Below, piece after piece: positions 35,589-43,826 of a stretch of DNA of 64,000 nucleotides (within the stretch, counting starts at the first letter, position 1; each line of letters starts with the position of its first letter). Source of the DNA: an uncultured Lentisphaeria bacterium (GTDB lineage: Bacteria > Verrucomicrobiota > Lentisphaeria > Victivallales > UBA1829); NCBI GenBank assembly GCA_905197955.1, contig CAJKAR010000006.1, forward strand, positions 62,001 through 126,000, in the 5' to 3' direction. The position numbers and the translations under genes were made by a program. The notes under the pieces are model-generated. The model was not told the origin of the DNA. It was given only the letters and a program-made list of their open reading frames with translations, and did no database searches.

Positions 35589-36337
35589 TCCATCCCCTCC
35601 CCTCCCGTTGCGGAAGAATCCGCTGTTGAACGCAACTGTTCCCGGAACTCTTTCGCCGCCCTGGAAATTTTCTCACAGCAATCCTCTCCCGGCTGGTTGA
35701 CACGCACACCGAGCGCAAAATTCTCCGGGATGAAAAATGCCGCCGCCAAACGGACTCCCGGCGCATAATCCATATAACACCCCTCCCGATATGCAGCCTC
35801 CTTCACCGCAATATACTTCGATTCACTCTCCCAGTATTTTGCTCCGTGCTCTTCGAACGGGAAATTCAATTCAAGATCGCTGCCATTCAGCCCGTTTGCC
35901 TGAAGACAAATCGCCGTTGCGGAAAGATACGGAGTAAAAAGCAGGGTGGTCGGATGCTGCAACTCCCCCGGACGATCTGGCGACATCCGAAGACGGCAAA
36001 CAACCGCGCTCGGTGTAATTTCGGAAAAGGTCAGCACGGCATCCGGGAATCGGCGCGAGAGCTTCCGCAGTTCCGCTCCCGCGCACGACAGCATCCGGGA
36101 ACGACTCCTCATCGACGCCAGCTCCTGCACAGCAGGCCCCGGAATAAAACGATTAGCGGAATCCTTTTCCAGAAAGCCGCGCGCACGCAAGGTCCGGATC
36201 AGATTGTGAACCGTTGTTTTTTTCATGTCGAACGCCTCCGCGATTTCGTTCAGGCGCATGCCGTTCTCCGACCCCGCGATCAGGCGCAGTATATCAATCG
36301 CCTTCAGAAGCGACTGGACCATATCCGATTGTGCCAT
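35585..36337 (-). CDS. IclR-family transcriptional regulator
   Basis: This 250-residue protein has an N-terminal winged helix (LNEIAEAFDMKKTTVHNLIRTL, about 25-47, then RGFLEKDSANRF). A C-terminal effector domain of the IclR type has small-molecule-binding features (LSATAICLQANG, YMDYAPGVRLAAAFF). It is co-translated with the downstream U32-like gene, which it may control. The start ATG 36337 has GGGAATTGGAAA upstream. Confidence 0.87.
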   Translation of the reverse strand: MAQSDMVQSLLKAIDILRLIAGSENGMRLNEIAEAFDMKKTTVHNLIRTLRARGFLEKDSANRFIPGPAVQELASMRSRSRMLSCAGAELRKLSRRFPDAVLTFSEITPSAVVCRLRMSPDRPGELQHPTTLLFTPYLSATAICLQANGLNGSDLELNFPFEEHGAKYWESESKYIAVKEAAYREGCYMDYAPGVRLAAAFFIPENFALGVRVNQPGEDCCEKISRAAKEFREQLRSTADSSATGGEGME

Positions 36338-36382
36338 TTTCCAATTCCCGCATCCGTTTTATTCCATTATCCTGTCCGCAGA

Positions 36383-36410
36383 AATATATTCCATCCCGCT
36401 CAAGTTGCAA
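36383..36410 (-). promoter_or_regulatory. Likely promoter of the IclR/U32-like unit
   Basis: On the minus strand TTGCAA (36405-36410) and TATATT (36383-36388) are separated by 16 bases, about 45 bases before the start. Confidence 0.55.
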
Positions 36411-36471
36411 GCGGAAAGAGAGAGGAAAAACGCCTCCGGCAAAGGGTTTTTCCTCCATGTTGAACGGGGAA

Positions 36472-37533
36472 TCAATCCGCGTCGCTGGAGTTCTCCGTTT
36501 TCTTGAAGATGGTTCCTTCCGAGTATTCCGGTTCTGTGCTCCAGTCAACCGTCCATGCGGGACGGCGGCGGAATTTCTGCTTGAATGTATTCTGAAGAAC
36601 GCCTCGCGCTTCCAGACTCATCATGCAGGCTCTTGTGCAGCCGCGGGCACCGCAGACGGCTTGTCCGGTATTGTACAGATTGCGCGGCTTGTGATAAAAC
36701 GGCGACCATTCGCCAGGAACCGTTGTTTTCATCCACGGCTCATACGGATCCTTCTGCTCGACCCCGGTCTCCAGTGCGCCGCGGAAGGTGATATCGCACT
36801 TGCCCATATCCAGATCGGACCATTCGACTTCATGTCCGGCAAGGGTAACCTTGACCGTGCGATCCGTCGGGAAACAGTGTCCCGGACACGCCTTCACGCA
36901 AGCCATGCAGCGATTGCAGAGTTTCGGACCGGAATAAATCGGATCGGGTTCCAGTTCCAGATCCGTCAGGACAATGCCGACCCGGTTCCGCGGACCGAAC
37001 TGCGGCGAAAGAAACATCTTGCTGAATCCGATCTCGCCAAGTCCGCAGAGATACGCCGCAATGCGAAGCTGAATCATGATATCCGGAGTCGCCTGGCCGG
37101 GACGGACCGGACGGCTGTAATTCCGTTTGCAATTTCCCACATTGTCAATGGCGCGCCAGTCGCTCTGATGCCCCATCGGAATAGCCTCATAGCCTTCATC
37201 CTCAATTGTTTTGGCAAGGTTGATGACGGTCATCGGCATGTAAAGATAAGTAATTCCTCCGTATCCCATCGCGGAATAATTGCTGAAATAGGTACCTTCC
37301 TCCACGCCGCGCAGACTCCCGCGCTCCACCCGGAACACCATCCCGATGATCGATTTGCACTCCGGCATGATCTGCTTCGGATCCATCTGAAGCGGCGCTG
37401 TCGACCAGCGCTCAATGTTGCCGATCCCCACCGCATCCGCCCCGAATTCCAGAGCCTTCCGCTTGACATACTCCGCCGCCTTGACTGGATCGCTCAGGTC
37501 ATGGCGATTGAACTCTCTTGTCATTACAGCCAT
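36472..37533 (-). CDS. QueG/reductive-dehalogenase-like Fe-S protein
   Basis: This 353-residue protein shows the fold pattern shared by epoxyqueuosine reductase and reductive dehalogenases: an N-terminal corrinoid-binding-like domain (AAYLCGLGEIGFSKMFLSP) and a ferredoxin-like part. It has a cluster motif CNRCMACVKACPGHC (about 212-226) and a second cysteine set CGARGCTRAC. It lacks a Tat signal and the HEAT-repeat tail of full QueG, so the reaction is not assigned. ATG 37533 has AAAGGA about 9 bases upstream; a TTG ten codons earlier is an alternative. An array of palindromes (37566-37592) lies in its promoter region. Confidence 0.75.
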   Translation of the reverse strand: MAVMTREFNRHDLSDPVKAAEYVKRKALEFGADAVGIGNIERWSTAPLQMDPKQIMPECKSIIGMVFRVERGSLRGVEEGTYFSNYSAMGYGGITYLYMPMTVINLAKTIEDEGYEAIPMGHQSDWRAIDNVGNCKRNYSRPVRPGQATPDIMIQLRIAAYLCGLGEIGFSKMFLSPQFGPRNRVGIVLTDLELEPDPIYSGPKLCNRCMACVKACPGHCFPTDRTVKVTLAGHEVEWSDLDMGKCDITFRGALETGVEQKDPYEPWMKTTVPGEWSPFYHKPRNLYNTGQAVCGARGCTRACMMSLEARGVLQNTFKQKFRRRPAWTVDWSTEPEYSEGTIFKKTENSSDAD

Positions 37534-37565
37534 TTTCTCATGTCCTTTTTTATTGTTATTCAAAC

Positions 37566-37596
37566 ATTCATCATTGATGAATATTTATTCATTATA
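37566..37596 (-). promoter_or_regulatory. Candidate operator array overlapping a TATAAT box
   Basis: ATTCATC-ATT-GATGAAT (37566-37582) and ATGAATA-TT-TATTCAT (37577-37592) are two overlapping perfect palindromes, giving three related half-sites about 10 bases apart. On the minus strand they begin at a TATAAT (37591-37596) and run downstream over the expected transcription start of the QueG-like gene. Confidence 0.5.
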
Positions 37597-37728
37597 GATG
37601 TAACTTATCATCCCTTTTCGAAAATACAAACCGGAAAAATAGAAATCAGGAAAAAAATAGAAAACATACGGAAAAATCTGCGGCGGGCAACTCCGTGAAA
37701 TTTATTTGTTTTTTTTACAAGACGGGGG

Positions 37729-37756
37729 TTGTTTTTTTTTATTTTTCGTGTATAAT
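37729..37756 (+). promoter_or_regulatory. Likely promoter of the GntR/LacI-type regulator cassette
   Basis: TTGTTT (37729-37734) and perfect TATAAT (37751-37756) are separated by 16 bases. The leader is about 40 bases. Confidence 0.6.
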
Positions 37757-37757
37757 G

Positions 37758-37783
37758 TTTACAGGATAAAAAACACATGTAAA
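37758..37783. promoter_or_regulatory. Possible autoregulatory operator
   Basis: TTTACA (37758-37763) and TGTAAA (37778-37783) form an inverted repeat centred 20 bases apart, immediately after the -10 box of the regulator gene. Confidence 0.35.
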
Positions 37784-37802
37784 GAAAGAAAAACAGTATT
37801 CC

Positions 37803-38864
37803 ATGCCAAAAATCGCCTATAAACTGGTCTATGACGATCTGATGCGTCTTATCTGCGGGAAGAGCATCCGGGAAAACGAGATGCTTCCGCCGGAAAACAC
37901 GCTGGCGCTCCGCTATAACGTCAGCAGGCCGACAATCCGGAAAGTATTGCAAATGCTCTCCGACAACGATCTGATTCAGAGCAAGGCCGGAATCGGCTGG
38001 CAGGTCTGCTCCGGTTGCGGCAAAGAGAAAAAAAACCGGAAGAACAAGCCGCTGACCATCGGAGTCGATACGGCTCCGGATGTCTGGGGATACTTCTACT
38101 ACGATCTGATTATGAACGGCATCCGGAAAGCGGCGGAGGAAAAGGGATACCGCCTTGTGGTCACCGACCGGTACAGCGCGGATCAATTCAATGGTGAAGA
38201 AATTGACGGCTTGATTCTTTCGAAAACAACGGAAGAGATCTATCGTCAATGTGCAGCCCTTCCGGAACAGGGAATTCCAGTGGTGTTCATCAACCGGAAA
38301 CCGGAAAACCGGCATTTCTCCTACTGCACCGTGGATTATATCCAGGAGGCAAGGAAAGCTGTGGAACATCTGCTGCTCATCGGGCACAGAAAGATCGCCG
38401 TGATCAAGTCGAACACGGAAGCCACCAGCCTGCGCTGCTGCGGGTGGTCCCTGGCCTTCACGGCAAACGGACTGAAAGCGCCGGAACACCTGATCTTTCA
38501 GCAGACGGCCATTGCGGAGTTGACCGAACTTCTGAAGCAGACCCGGCCGACCGCCGTATTTGTAACTCAGGGAGCATCGATTGTCTCGTTTCTTCTTGCG
38601 GCGGAGCGGGCCGGACTGCGGATTCCCGAAGACATCTCTGTCATCTGTTTTGACGACATGAGCAATAATCAGCTTGTCGATATTCCCATCAGCCACATCC
38701 GCATGCCTCTCAGCATGATGGGACAGCGCGCCGTGCAATATATTGCGAACCATGCGGAAAATCCGGATCTGCCTCCGCTTCATCTGACCATGGAAGCCGA
38801 TCTCGTCATCAATTCCAGCTGTAAAAACATTAACCGGGAAAAAATCAAAAACACTCTGCCATAA
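37803..38864 (+). CDS. GntR-type DNA-binding regulator with LacI-like sensor domain
   Basis: This 353-residue chimeric regulator has an N-terminal GntR winged helix (LPPENTLALRYNVSRPTIRK, about 29-48) and a C-terminal periplasmic-binding-protein-like effector domain of LacI type. Typical LacI-type segments are LTIGVDTAPDVWGYFYYDL, EIDGLILSK, VDYIQEARKAVEHLL, GHRKIAVI and ISVICFDDM. It heads a cassette with a prepilin-like protein, a heparinase-family enzyme and an MFS transporter, which it probably controls in response to a sugar. Confidence 0.9.
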   Translation: MPKIAYKLVYDDLMRLICGKSIRENEMLPPENTLALRYNVSRPTIRKVLQMLSDNDLIQSKAGIGWQVCSGCGKEKKNRKNKPLTIGVDTAPDVWGYFYYDLIMNGIRKAAEEKGYRLVVTDRYSADQFNGEEIDGLILSKTTEEIYRQCAALPEQGIPVVFINRKPENRHFSYCTVDYIQEARKAVEHLLLIGHRKIAVIKSNTEATSLRCCGWSLAFTANGLKAPEHLIFQQTAIAELTELLKQTRPTAVFVTQGASIVSFLLAAERAGLRIPEDISVICFDDMSNNQLVDIPISHIRMPLSMMGQRAVQYIANHAENPDLPPLHLTMEADLVINSSCKNINREKIKNTLP

Positions 38865-38910
38865 AAATGGAACGCAGATCCGTTCCGCAAAATCAGGGAG
38901 ATCAGAAATC

Positions 38911-39678
38911 ATGAAACAAAATCGGAATGCATTCAATTTCAAGCGGAAAAACGGGATGTGCGCCCAGAATGCGCCGCTGCAACATTTTACATTGATAGAA
39001 TTGCTGATCGTGATTGCAATCATTGCAATTCTTGCTGCGATGCTGCTTCCCGCACTGAATCAGGCAAGAGAAAAGGCTCGGAGCATCACCTGCGTCAACA
39101 AGCTGAAGCAGATTGGAATAGCGTTTACGTTCTATCTCAACGATTTCGGAGAAAGTCCCCAGTATTCCATGCCGGCACAGGACAATCCGGCGAACAAATG
39201 GAAATGGCATCAGGTAAGTCATCCGTTTGCGGTATCGTATCTGCATATCAAATACAATTCCAATATACTTCTGTATCGGTTGAACACTCTTGTGGATTGT
39301 CCGTCCCAGGAACCGGGCAAAGGATTTCAGGGGGGTAACGTCGATTACGGCTACAATCAGAACCTCGGGGAACCGGGATCCGGTACAGATACACGTTTCA
39401 TCCGAAGTGTGAAGGAAATCAAACAGCCCAGCGGGTTCATTCTGTTCGCAGATACACGCGGAACGGCGAATCAGGCTGACGGACTCGACCGCTGGGCAAA
39501 CAATCCCTATTCCTTTGACTTCATTACGACCTCCTCCTCTGCGAATCCGATGGCGAAACGTCATCTGAATCAGATCAATGCGGTTGCACTCGGAGGCAAC
39601 ACAATCTCTCTGAAAGGTCCCGCAAAAGGATACTTCTGGTCCGAAAACGCCCAGTACACCACACGGCGCCTTCCCTGA
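38911..39678 (+). CDS. Prepilin-type N-terminal cleavage/methylation domain protein (pseudopilin-like)
   Basis: This 255-residue protein has an unusually long leader (about 28 residues) before the prepilin segment FTLIELLIVIAIIAILAAML and a soluble C-terminal domain. The end (KRHLNQINAVALGG) corresponds to the region that in relatives reads H....N.LFLDGH, but the DGH part is degenerate here. It lies 46 bases after the regulator gene and 29 bases before the heparinase-family gene. The role may be anchoring or assembling an export or surface structure; this is not established. Confidence 0.85.
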   Translation: MKQNRNAFNFKRKNGMCAQNAPLQHFTLIELLIVIAIIAILAAMLLPALNQAREKARSITCVNKLKQIGIAFTFYLNDFGESPQYSMPAQDNPANKWKWHQVSHPFAVSYLHIKYNSNILLYRLNTLVDCPSQEPGKGFQGGNVDYGYNQNLGEPGSGTDTRFIRSVKEIKQPSGFILFADTRGTANQADGLDRWANNPYSFDFITTSSSANPMAKRHLNQINAVALGGNTISLKGPAKGYFWSENAQYTTRRLP

Positions 39679-39707
39679 TTTTTCAACTTCAATCCGGAGA
39701 TCTCTTT

Positions 39708-42467
39708 ATGAAAAAAAACTCTCTTCTTCATTTCGCTCTTTTGCATTTTGCCCTTCTTCTGCCCACGCTTCTGAGCGGAGCGGAAGCTCCTCTGTTTACC
39801 CAGGGAAAGGTCCACGGCAAACTCTCGATTGCAACACTCGCCAATTTTGAACAGCAGAAGGTCATCAAACCGGACCTCGCCGGCTGGGGGCTCCAAATCA
39901 CGCCGGAAAAAATCGACTGGAGCGACTGTCGGGCACTTGTCTTTGATCTCTATTCCATCCGTCCGGAGAAAGAGCAGTTTGCCATCACGATCAATTCCCC
40001 CCAGACAGGAAAACGCGGCAACTATTCGCTGTTTAAACTGCCGGTGAAGTGGAAGGGATGGAAAACGATTGTCATTCCGTTCCGCCAGTTCCGTCCATCC
40101 GGGAGCCCGGACTGGAAACACGTAGTCTCTCTCCATTTCACGCCGAAAGGGTTCGGATTGACGCCGCAGAAAGGTGGAGTGGTCTATCTCAGAAACATCC
40201 GTCTTCTGGCACAGAAGAAAGAAAATCCGGCGGATCGCCTTGCTGTAAATCTGATCCCGGTCAATTCCGCGGAAAGCATTCTCTCCCCCTTCTGGGATGC
40301 CGGGCTGAGCGATTTCAAGCGATGGGAAATTCAGTGTGCGGATGGTTCCGCCGTTCAGAAATGGGATGTCCACCTGCATTGGAAAGGGAAGATCCGCATG
40401 ATCCGGAAAATGGATCTGGATGTCACCCGTTTTGACACCATCATTCCGGCGCTCAGCCTTCTTCCCGGAGTCAAGGTGAAAGTCGAGGCGGAGTCCGACA
40501 AGGGGAAACGCTCTGCGGAATACACCGTCCCGGACGATCAGGGAAAAACGACGGAATTCCCGCTGGCGCTGAACGGAGCAACACGTCTGACCGAATTCTC
40601 CGTCACGCTGGATTCCCCGAAAAAGACCTTCGGATTCTTCAAATATCTTCTGATCTCCGATTCAAAACGTCTGAAGGATGTGGAGCGTCAATATGCCGAT
40701 CTCGGAAAAATGGATTTTTCCAAATATATCTATCCGGAAGATGAAATTGTTCCGACCTTCCAGCCTGGACTGAATCTATACTGCGCCCCGGAAAAGCTGG
40801 AATCCATCCGGCAGGCGATTCTGGGAGATACGGTCATCCGGGAAAAGATGCGGAAGCGTATTCAGCAGATCCGGTCGCTGGAACAACCGGAAAAGAGCAT
40901 CCGCGCCTACGCCACACGCGACCGACGCTTCACGCGCGACCGCGATTTCATCCGGGATGATCTTTTCAATCTGGCCTCACCGGCATGGCTGGGCACACTT
41001 CTGCGCGATCCCGAGCTGACACGTCTTGCCGCGCGCCGTGCGATCGCTCTTGTTCTGACCCCGGACTGGGGAGCTGGAATGATGTCCACCCTTCCCGGCA
41101 CCACATTTGAACATCGCTGTTTCACCGAATGCGACGCCATGGAAAATCTCGCCTTTGTCCTGGATTTCTGCCATGAGCTTTTCACTCCATACGGACGCGA
41201 TCTGATTCTGCGCACGCTGGCGGAACGCGGTGCCGGCACCGCGAACTTCAACGCATGGCGCTGGAACTACATCTACAACTGCAATCAGCTCTCCTCCTTC
41301 TCCATGGGACGGATCGCCGCATATGCAGCCATGGAAAAATCCGGCTGGACCCATGTCCGTCCGTATACCGATCTGGCCATTGCGGAACTGAATCAATCTA
41401 TGAACCGCATTCTGGAATCGGACGGGGGATATCTGGAAGGGCCCTCTTACTATCAATACACCTTCTGGGGAGCGCTTCCCGCCTACTATCTTTACGCGAG
41501 ACTCCGCGGCAGGGAGTTCCGGGACGTTCTCCCTCCGGGACTGAAAAACGCACCCGATTATGTGGAACTCTTCTTTTCCACGGACAACTCCCAGGGATTC
41601 CTTCCAGTCAATGACGGCAACAGCGGAATCTATCCGCAGAACAGCCTCATTTTTGCCGAAATATTCCCGAACAGTCCATTTGGCAGACTCTGCAACAAAT
41701 ACAAAGCGCTCTCCGGCCCCGTCCAGGCGGACAACCGCTGGAGCTGGCTCGCCGGGACTCCGGGAACAAAAAAGCCGGAACCTTCCCTGCGCCGTTTTCT
41801 GAAACTGGACTCCATCGCCTCCGCCTCCTCCGTGCGGGAACTCGACGGGAAAACACTGAAGATCGCCTTTCTCTGCGACATGAGGAGGAGCGGTCACAAA
41901 CACCCCGATGCCGGAAGTTTTCTCATTGAATACGCAGGCGAAACGTATGCGATGGATTCCGGAATCGTCTCCTACTCCTCCCCCTTCTCCAAGGAACTCC
42001 AGCAGGAGGAACGTCACAATGTCATGGTCCCGGTCAAGGCCGACGGCTCCTACGGCAAACAGATCATCTCCAGCGGACAGCTCAAACTGAACGCTTCCGG
42101 GGATGCCAAACGCTTCTCCGCTTCGGTCGATCTTCTCCCCTGCTGGAAAGGACAGTTCCGGAAACGGCTTCGTCACCTTCGCTCCGATTCCCCGGAAAAA
42201 CTGACCATCCTCGACGAATATGAACTTGCGGAAGGCAAAGGTGCCGCCTTCTTCTGGCTCTCCCCCTTCCCGATCCGTCTTGAGGGCCGCCATGTGGAAA
42301 TCAGAGGCAAACGCGGCTGGATCACCTTCACCGTACCGGAAGGATGGACTCCGAAAATCGAAGAACTGCCCCACATCAAAAAGCCTCAATACCGGCTGAC
42401 ACTCACATCCACGGAGAAAAAAGGCAAACTGGAGCTTCAGGTTTCGATCGGAGGCAGGCAGGGATGA
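39708..42467 (+). CDS. Secreted heparinase II/III-family polysaccharide enzyme
   Basis: This 919-residue exported protein has a signal peptide (about 1-24). A beta-sandwich of roughly 130 residues (40-170) that could bind carbohydrate is followed by an alpha-toroid region (about 360-640) and a C-terminal beta-sandwich (about 720-919). Residues typical of heparinase II/III lyases are visible: EGPSYYQY (about 576) with the likely catalytic Tyr, GHKHPDAGSF (about 728) and ERHNV (about 767). It should cleave a uronic-acid-containing polysaccharide by beta-elimination. The exact substrate is unknown. The stop overlaps the MFS start by 4 bases. Confidence 0.82.
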   Translation: MKKNSLLHFALLHFALLLPTLLSGAEAPLFTQGKVHGKLSIATLANFEQQKVIKPDLAGWGLQITPEKIDWSDCRALVFDLYSIRPEKEQFAITINSPQTGKRGNYSLFKLPVKWKGWKTIVIPFRQFRPSGSPDWKHVVSLHFTPKGFGLTPQKGGVVYLRNIRLLAQKKENPADRLAVNLIPVNSAESILSPFWDAGLSDFKRWEIQCADGSAVQKWDVHLHWKGKIRMIRKMDLDVTRFDTIIPALSLLPGVKVKVEAESDKGKRSAEYTVPDDQGKTTEFPLALNGATRLTEFSVTLDSPKKTFGFFKYLLISDSKRLKDVERQYADLGKMDFSKYIYPEDEIVPTFQPGLNLYCAPEKLESIRQAILGDTVIREKMRKRIQQIRSLEQPEKSIRAYATRDRRFTRDRDFIRDDLFNLASPAWLGTLLRDPELTRLAARRAIALVLTPDWGAGMMSTLPGTTFEHRCFTECDAMENLAFVLDFCHELFTPYGRDLILRTLAERGAGTANFNAWRWNYIYNCNQLSSFSMGRIAAYAAMEKSGWTHVRPYTDLAIAELNQSMNRILESDGGYLEGPSYYQYTFWGALPAYYLYARLRGREFRDVLPPGLKNAPDYVELFFSTDNSQGFLPVNDGNSGIYPQNSLIFAEIFPNSPFGRLCNKYKALSGPVQADNRWSWLAGTPGTKKPEPSLRRFLKLDSIASASSVRELDGKTLKIAFLCDMRRSGHKHPDAGSFLIEYAGETYAMDSGIVSYSSPFSKELQQEERHNVMVPVKADGSYGKQIISSGQLKLNASGDAKRFSASVDLLPCWKGQFRKRLRHLRSDSPEKLTILDEYELAEGKGAAFFWLSPFPIRLEGRHVEIRGKRGWITFTVPEGWTPKIEELPHIKKPQYRLTLTSTEKKGKLELQVSIGGRQG

Positions 42468-43804
42468 GAAATTTTCTCTCTTCGGAAAAAAGATGGACCG
42501 TCGGAACTTTGAGCTATACCGCAAGCGGAATTGTCACATTGTTCTGTCTGCTTCTGCTCGGAGATTTCTCCAATTCCATCAAGGAACGCTCCATCTTCCA
42601 GATTGTGCAGCTGATGTTCAAGACCTATGGAGCATCCGACTTTCTCAACGGACTGCTGATGGTATCACTGCCCAGTGCGTTCGGGCTGATTCTGGGACCG
42701 GTCATCAGCTACCGTTCGGACCGCTGCCGAAGTCGGCTGGGACGTCGGCTTCCGTATCTTCTGCTGACGACTCCGCTTGCGGCAATGGCGATCGTCGGTT
42801 TTGCATTCAGTCCGATGCTGGGCAAATTCTTCGCACCGCTGCTCGGGACTCCGGAAAATCCGACCATTCTGCTTCTGCTCGGAATCTTCTGGGCGGTCTT
42901 TGAATTTGCAACGGTGATCTCGGTGGCTCTTTTCGGAGCTCTTGTCAACGATGTTGTGCCGGAAAAACTGCTCGGACGGTTCTTCGGACTCTTCCGGGCA
43001 ATCGCTCTTCTTGCGGGAATTCTGTTCAACTACTGGTTTCTCGGCTATGCGCAGAGTCACTACTTCTGGCTGTTTCTCGCGATTGCGGCAATCTACGCGG
43101 GCGGATTCATGCTGATGTGTCTCAAAATCAAAGAAGGAGAATATCCGCCGCCGGAAAAACATGATAAAAAAGGATTCTTCAACGCAACAAAAATCTATTT
43201 TTCAGAGTGCTATTCCAATCCTTATTATCTGCTGGTCTTCGTGTTCCTGACATTCACCGGACTCACATTCGCCCCGGTAAACTCCTTTTCGATGTTTTAT
43301 GCGCAAAGTCTGAATGTGCCCATGGATCATTATGGCAAATATCTGGCGGTCACCTATATGATCTCGCTTGGGGCATCCTATTTTCTCGGAATCCTTGCGG
43401 ACAGGTTCCATCCTCTTCGGACAGGCCTTCTGGCTCTCGGAGCCTACGGAATTGCGGCACTGATTTCCTGGTGCTGTATTTCGGGAGAGACATCCTTTGC
43501 TGTTGCATTTATTGGTCACGGAGTACTTTCCGGAACCTATTTCACATTGACCGCTTCGCTGCAGCAGAGACTTCTGCCCCGTGACCGTTTCGGCCAATTT
43601 CATTCGGCGGCTGGAATCATGGGATCGCTCTTCTACATCGGCACGATCCCGATGGTGGGGAAATTTCTGGACTATACGGGACACCAGTACCGTTATGTCT
43701 TTTTCTGGGGAGGCATCTTTGCATTGATCTCGCTGGCAACCGGACTGTATCTTTACCGTCAGTTTAACAAGCACGGAGGAGTCGATCGCTATCAAGCTCC
43801 CTGA
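42464..43804 (+). CDS. MFS transporter (GPH/SLC45-like sugar carrier)
   Basis: This 446-residue protein has about 12 membrane helices. The cytoplasmic loop after an early helix carries SDRCRSRLGRRLPYLL, close to the D-R-x-GRR-P pattern of sugar:cation symporters of the GPH and SLC45 type. It likely imports the oligosaccharide released by the co-translated heparinase-family enzyme. The ATG at 42464 overlaps the previous stop (ATGA); the frame is open further upstream only as a shadow of that gene. Confidence 0.85.
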   Translation: MRNFLSSEKRWTVGTLSYTASGIVTLFCLLLLGDFSNSIKERSIFQIVQLMFKTYGASDFLNGLLMVSLPSAFGLILGPVISYRSDRCRSRLGRRLPYLLLTTPLAAMAIVGFAFSPMLGKFFAPLLGTPENPTILLLLGIFWAVFEFATVISVALFGALVNDVVPEKLLGRFFGLFRAIALLAGILFNYWFLGYAQSHYFWLFLAIAAIYAGGFMLMCLKIKEGEYPPPEKHDKKGFFNATKIYFSECYSNPYYLLVFVFLTFTGLTFAPVNSFSMFYAQSLNVPMDHYGKYLAVTYMISLGASYFLGILADRFHPLRTGLLALGAYGIAALISWCCISGETSFAVAFIGHGVLSGTYFTLTASLQQRLLPRDRFGQFHSAAGIMGSLFYIGTIPMVGKFLDYTGHQYRYVFFWGGIFALISLATGLYLYRQFNKHGGVDRYQAP

Positions 43805-43826
43805 GCGGAAGGGACGGCGATAGCAG

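Noticed and set aside
38869..38886. Hairpin GGAACG/CGTTCC between the regulator and prepilin-like genes as a terminator
   Set aside because: The stem is six pairs and no T run follows. Co-transcription of the cassette is more likely.
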